Of a DNA stretch of 7,799 nt, positions 5,651 to 7,799 are shown piece by piece. The position numbers were made by a program, and so were the translations under genes. This DNA is from an uncultured Eubacteriales bacterium (GTDB lineage: Bacteria > Bacillota > Clostridia > Oscillospirales > Oscillospiraceae): positions 1 through 7,799 of the forward strand of contig URPD01000066.1 in the NCBI GenBank assembly GCA_900549645.1. The letters run 5' to 3'. Numbering within the stretch: the stretch's first letter is position 1; each line of letters opens with the position of its first letter. The notes under the pieces were generated by a model that saw only the letters and a program-made list of their open reading frames with translations, did no database searches and was not told the DNA's origin.

Positions 5651-5685
5651 TAAAAATCAACCACCCGTCACATGGCGGATGGTTG
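5651..5685 (-). terminator. terminator of the TPM/zinc-ribbon operon
   Basis: A stem of 5658-5668 with 5675-5685 (one C-A mismatch, one G-T pair, 6-base loop) is followed, on the minus strand, by ATTTTTATC. It lies 16 bases past the TPM gene stop. On the plus strand the downstream bases are not T-rich, so it is a poorer terminator for the GNAT gene that converges on it. Confidence 0.7.
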
Positions 5686-5700
5686 AACTGTTATTGGACT

Positions 5701-6597
5701 TCAGAACTTGCCGTGCGAGCTTGAGAAGCCGCCGGAGTTGACGGTGGTTCCACCGCCGCCGCTGTTATTGTGGTTGTCGTCGGGCACATTCTGCGTACGA
5801 GTCACGGTGGTGTGCGTGTAGATGTCGTTCTGGCGCGTGAGCCGGACGCCGTCGGGGTGGATGTACAGGTTCGCATTGCCGCTGCTCACGGCGGTTTTCA
5901 TGCCGCGCTTCATGCACAGGCATACGGTCAGCGCGATGAGCGCCGGGATGCCGAGGATTATCAGCCAGCCGAGCGGAGGAACCGTATGCGTCAGCCGCCA
6001 GAAGAAGCCGGGGGCAGTGTAGTCGTAATCATAATCGCTGTCGTAGCCGTCGCTGTAATCGCCGTCATCCGGGCTTTCGTCCCAGATGTCTACGGGCTGG
6101 ACGTCGGCGGCGCGGCGCATGAATTCTTCACAGCCGTCTATGTAGTCGGCGAAGCCCTGATACCAGTCGTCATTGCGGAAATCGTCCAGAAAATATTCCG
6201 CAAGCGCGTCCTTGCCGTAGTCGGTGAAGGCGGCGTTTGCAAAATCGCCGTGCGCCACCAAACCGTAATCACGCTCGGCCATGCTGAGAATGAGAAGGAT
6301 GCCGCAATTGTCGTCCCCAAGGCCGAGGTCGTAGCTGCTGAACAGCTCCTCTCCGAAACCTTTCACATAGTAGGTGTCGGAATAATCCGTGAAGTCCTCG
6401 ACTGTGACGATGTACACGCCGCAGTCGTACTGTTCGGAAACCGCGGCGGCGCGCTCCTCAAGCGCGGCAATGTCGGAATCGTACAGAATACCTGCTTCGT
6501 CGGTGACATGATTGAGCTGTGCGTCCGCAAACGCGGGGACCGACAGACAGATTATGAGCAGCAGGACGGCGAGGACGGGAGATAAGATTTTTTTCAT
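5701..6597 (-). CDS. secreted, membrane-anchored TPM-domain protein
   Basis: This 298-residue protein starts with a signal peptide (MKKILSPVLAVLLLIICLSV, cleavage likely after AFA at about 24). A TPM domain follows at about 28-165, including VTDEAGILYDSDIAALEERA and QYDCGVYIVTVEDF. Then come an Asp/Tyr-rich linker (173-193), a membrane segment (about 208-228) and a cytoplasmic-side or free tail ending in a Gly/Ser-rich stretch with HGKF at the C terminus. TPM domains occur in extracytoplasmic proteins with reported roles as acid phosphatases or in photosystem repair; the role in Firmicutes is unsettled. The start at 6597 is chosen for the signal peptide and for the very strong GGAGGAGGGG just upstream. 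A longer open frame to 6666 would prefix 23 basic residues and overlap the upstream gene. The upstream stop TAG lies inside this ribosome binding site, so the two genes are probably translationally coupled. Confidence 0.88.
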   Translation of the reverse strand: MKKILSPVLAVLLLIICLSVPAFADAQLNHVTDEAGILYDSDIAALEERAAAVSEQYDCGVYIVTVEDFTDYSDTYYVKGFGEELFSSYDLGLGDDNCGILLILSMAERDYGLVAHGDFANAAFTDYGKDALAEYFLDDFRNDDWYQGFADYIDGCEEFMRRAADVQPVDIWDESPDDGDYSDGYDSDYDYDYTAPGFFWRLTHTVPPLGWLIILGIPALIALTVCLCMKRGMKTAVSSGNANLYIHPDGVRLTRQNDIYTHTTVTRTQNVPDDNHNNSGGGGTTVNSGGFSSSHGKF

Positions 6598-6608
6598 GTC
6601 CCCTCCTC

Positions 6609-7667
6609 CTACACAAACAGCAGCATCATCACGCCGGCGAGCGGCACGAAGATGCCCGCGAACCACGCCCAGAACCTGCCCATCGACACCGGCAGATCAC
6701 CGGTCAGCTTGCCGGTCTGGCCGTTCATGGAGAAAAGATAGTCCTTGCCGTTCCACTTCGTGTGCAGCATCCAGACGGGCATAATCGCGTATTTGACGCG
6801 GCGATTGTGCAGCCGGACGTCGGCGGAGATGGGGACACAGCTGTCATAGCCGAGAACAGTGCCGGATATCGCCTGTATGCAGCTTTCGCGGCACCGGGCG
6901 TCCGCGCGGCCTGCGCTCTCCTCCGCGCCGACGTCGTAACTGTCGGCCAGATAGCCGGGGAGGTAGGCGGTCGAGAAGGGGCGCAGTTCGTCGTAGTCGT
7001 ACGGCTCGATGGAGTCCATATATTCGTCCGGCATCTTCGTCGAGGCGTCCACCGGGACGCGCTCGAAGCTGACGCTTCCGCTGCGCTCAACGTGGAAATG
7101 CCGTGTCTCGGTGACGAGGAATTTTCCCTCCTGATAGCTCGATGAGCTGGTCGCTTCAAATTCCGCGTCCACATCGCCCTCGCCGTCGTACAGCCAGAAG
7201 GGGACGTAAACGCCCTGAACCTCTTCTAGGTGATTCTGTTCGGAGAAGGCGCGCGGCAGGAGTGGCTTCTTCTTATAGTGCCGCTTGAGCGCGGCGACGG
7301 CCGCGTCCCTGCCGAGCTTGAAGGGAATGATGTAATCCGGCTTGAGCGTACCGCGGAACTGCGCGGGGACAACCGTCGGGTTCCCGCAGTAGGGGCAGCT
7401 TGTTGCGGCGGTCGTTGCGTTGCAGATAAGCTCCGCGCCGCAGGAGGGGCAGGAGTAGGCGCGCATGTCCTCGACCTCGTCGCCCCAGCCGGAGTCCGCG
7501 GACTTTGCCTCGGCGGCGGACTTCTCCTTTTCCGCGTACAGCGACTCAATCTCGGCGGCGGTGTACTTGCTGCCGCAGTAGTCACATTCGAGCATACCGC
7601 TCTCGCCGACGTAGTGCAGCGGCCCTGTGCAGGCCGGGCACTGATAATTTGTTACCTGTGTGGCCAT
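6609..7667 (-). CDS. double zinc-ribbon protein with C-terminal membrane anchor
   Basis: This 352-residue protein opens with two zinc ribbons: C10-x2-C13 with C28-x2-C31, and C73-x2-C76 with C91-x2-C94, separated by a Glu/Ala/Lys-rich linker. A central domain of unknown function runs from about 100 to 325 (PDYIIPFKLGRDAAVAALK, then GVYVPFWLYDGEGDVDAEF), and a single membrane helix lies at about 332-351, right at the end. Proteins of this plan are often labelled TFIIB-type zinc ribbon or, wrongly, PriA-like helicase; no helicase motif is present. The tail anchor implies the ribbons face the cytoplasm. The start at 7667 has AAAGGAG seven bases upstream. It is the first gene of a two-gene operon with the TPM protein, 11 bases apart, suggesting they act together at the membrane. 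The molecular role is not known. Confidence 0.82.
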   Translation of the reverse strand: MATQVTNYQCPACTGPLHYVGESGMLECDYCGSKYTAAEIESLYAEKEKSAAEAKSADSGWGDEVEDMRAYSCPSCGAELICNATTAATSCPYCGNPTVVPAQFRGTLKPDYIIPFKLGRDAAVAALKRHYKKKPLLPRAFSEQNHLEEVQGVYVPFWLYDGEGDVDAEFEATSSSSYQEGKFLVTETRHFHVERSGSVSFERVPVDASTKMPDEYMDSIEPYDYDELRPFSTAYLPGYLADSYDVGAEESAGRADARCRESCIQAISGTVLGYDSCVPISADVRLHNRRVKYAIMPVWMLHTKWNGKDYLFSMNGQTGKLTGDLPVSMGRFWAWFAGIFVPLAGVMMLLFV

Positions 7668-7799
7668 GGCATAGCTCCTTTTAGCGTATTACTCAGCCGA
7701 CGATAGTATCGGTTGACAAGGGGAAACACGGTTTTGGCGGGCATAAATGCGCCCATACTTCTTCAAAGTCCTTGACAATACAGCAAGTATTCTCAGCGG
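7668..7799. other. upstream region of the zinc-ribbon operon, no confident gene
   Basis: This edge region should hold the operon's promoter, but I find no clear -35/-10 pair on the minus strand. CGATAGTATCG (7701-7711) is an 11-base near-palindrome, and AATAC/GTATT (7777-7790) can form a small hairpin. Two TTGACA boxes on the plus strand (7713-7718 and 7772-7777) lack a -10 at the right distance. On the minus strand a frame is open from the edge to a TAA at 7691-7689, about 36 codons; it has no recognised similarity and may be chance. Confidence 0.3.

Noticed and set aside
5770..6585. 271-codon plus-strand frame opposite the TPM gene
   Set aside because: The translation is Val/Ala-rich with no domain, and the opposite strand encodes a signal peptide, TPM domain and membrane segment with a strong RBS.
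6598..6666. 23-codon N-terminal extension of the TPM protein
   Set aside because: It would overlap the upstream gene and place Arg-rich residues before an evident signal peptide. The GGAGGAGGGG site points to 6597.
108..7712. AACCGATACTAT at 109-120 region and again on the minus strand near 7703-7714
   Set aside because: A single 12-base match between two places in a window of this size is expected by chance, and the flanks do not match.

Overview
The window looks like a chromosomal segment from a moderately GC-rich, gut-dwelling Firmicute, most likely class Clostridia (Oscillospiraceae/Ruminococcaceae-like). The grounds are AGGAG-type ribosome binding sites, sigma-A-type promoters, U-tract terminators, a bile salt hydrolase, a VanY-like carboxypeptidase, a DUF3810 protein and a NiCo-type riboswitch. 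Species cannot be fixed from the sequence alone.

Layout, left to right. (1) Plus strand: the C-terminal tail of an unidentified protein (2-139), then a membrane-anchored VanY-like D,D-carboxypeptidase (203-934), closed by a hairpin terminator shared with the convergent gene. (2) Minus strand: a CDF cation exporter (979-1857). Its leader of about 200 nt (roughly 1858-2062) starts at a near-consensus promoter and carries what I read as a NiCo (czcD) riboswitch aptamer followed by an overlapping intrinsic terminator. (3) Plus strand, divergent from the exporter: a DUF3810 putative membrane zinc metalloprotease (2165-3307) and a small four-helix protein with two His pairs spaced like a diheme cytochrome b (3332-3706). 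They are followed by a tRNA-Gln(CUG) gene with its own consensus promoter and a strong terminator. (4) A 141-bp palindromic, MITE-like element (3885-4025) made of one long and three small hairpins inside 13-bp terminal inverted repeats. (5) Plus strand: a bile salt hydrolase/choloylglycine hydrolase (4105-5073) with a GNAT acetyltransferase of the phosphinothricin-acetyltransferase type starting one base after its stop. (6) Minus strand, convergent: a two-gene operon of a double zinc-ribbon protein with a C-terminal membrane anchor (7667-6609) and a secreted/anchored TPM-domain protein (6597-5701), ended by a terminator at 5651-5685.

The best-supported regulatory system is the metal-export unit. 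Promoter, aptamer, mutually exclusive antiterminator and terminator, ribosome binding site and transporter lie in the expected order, so exporter expression is probably switched on by Co2+/Ni2+ (or Fe2+). The least described protein-level unit is the DUF3810 gene plus the small putative diheme membrane protein. Its promoter carries a 14-bp perfect palindrome in the spacer and sits so close to the ATG that the message may be leaderless.
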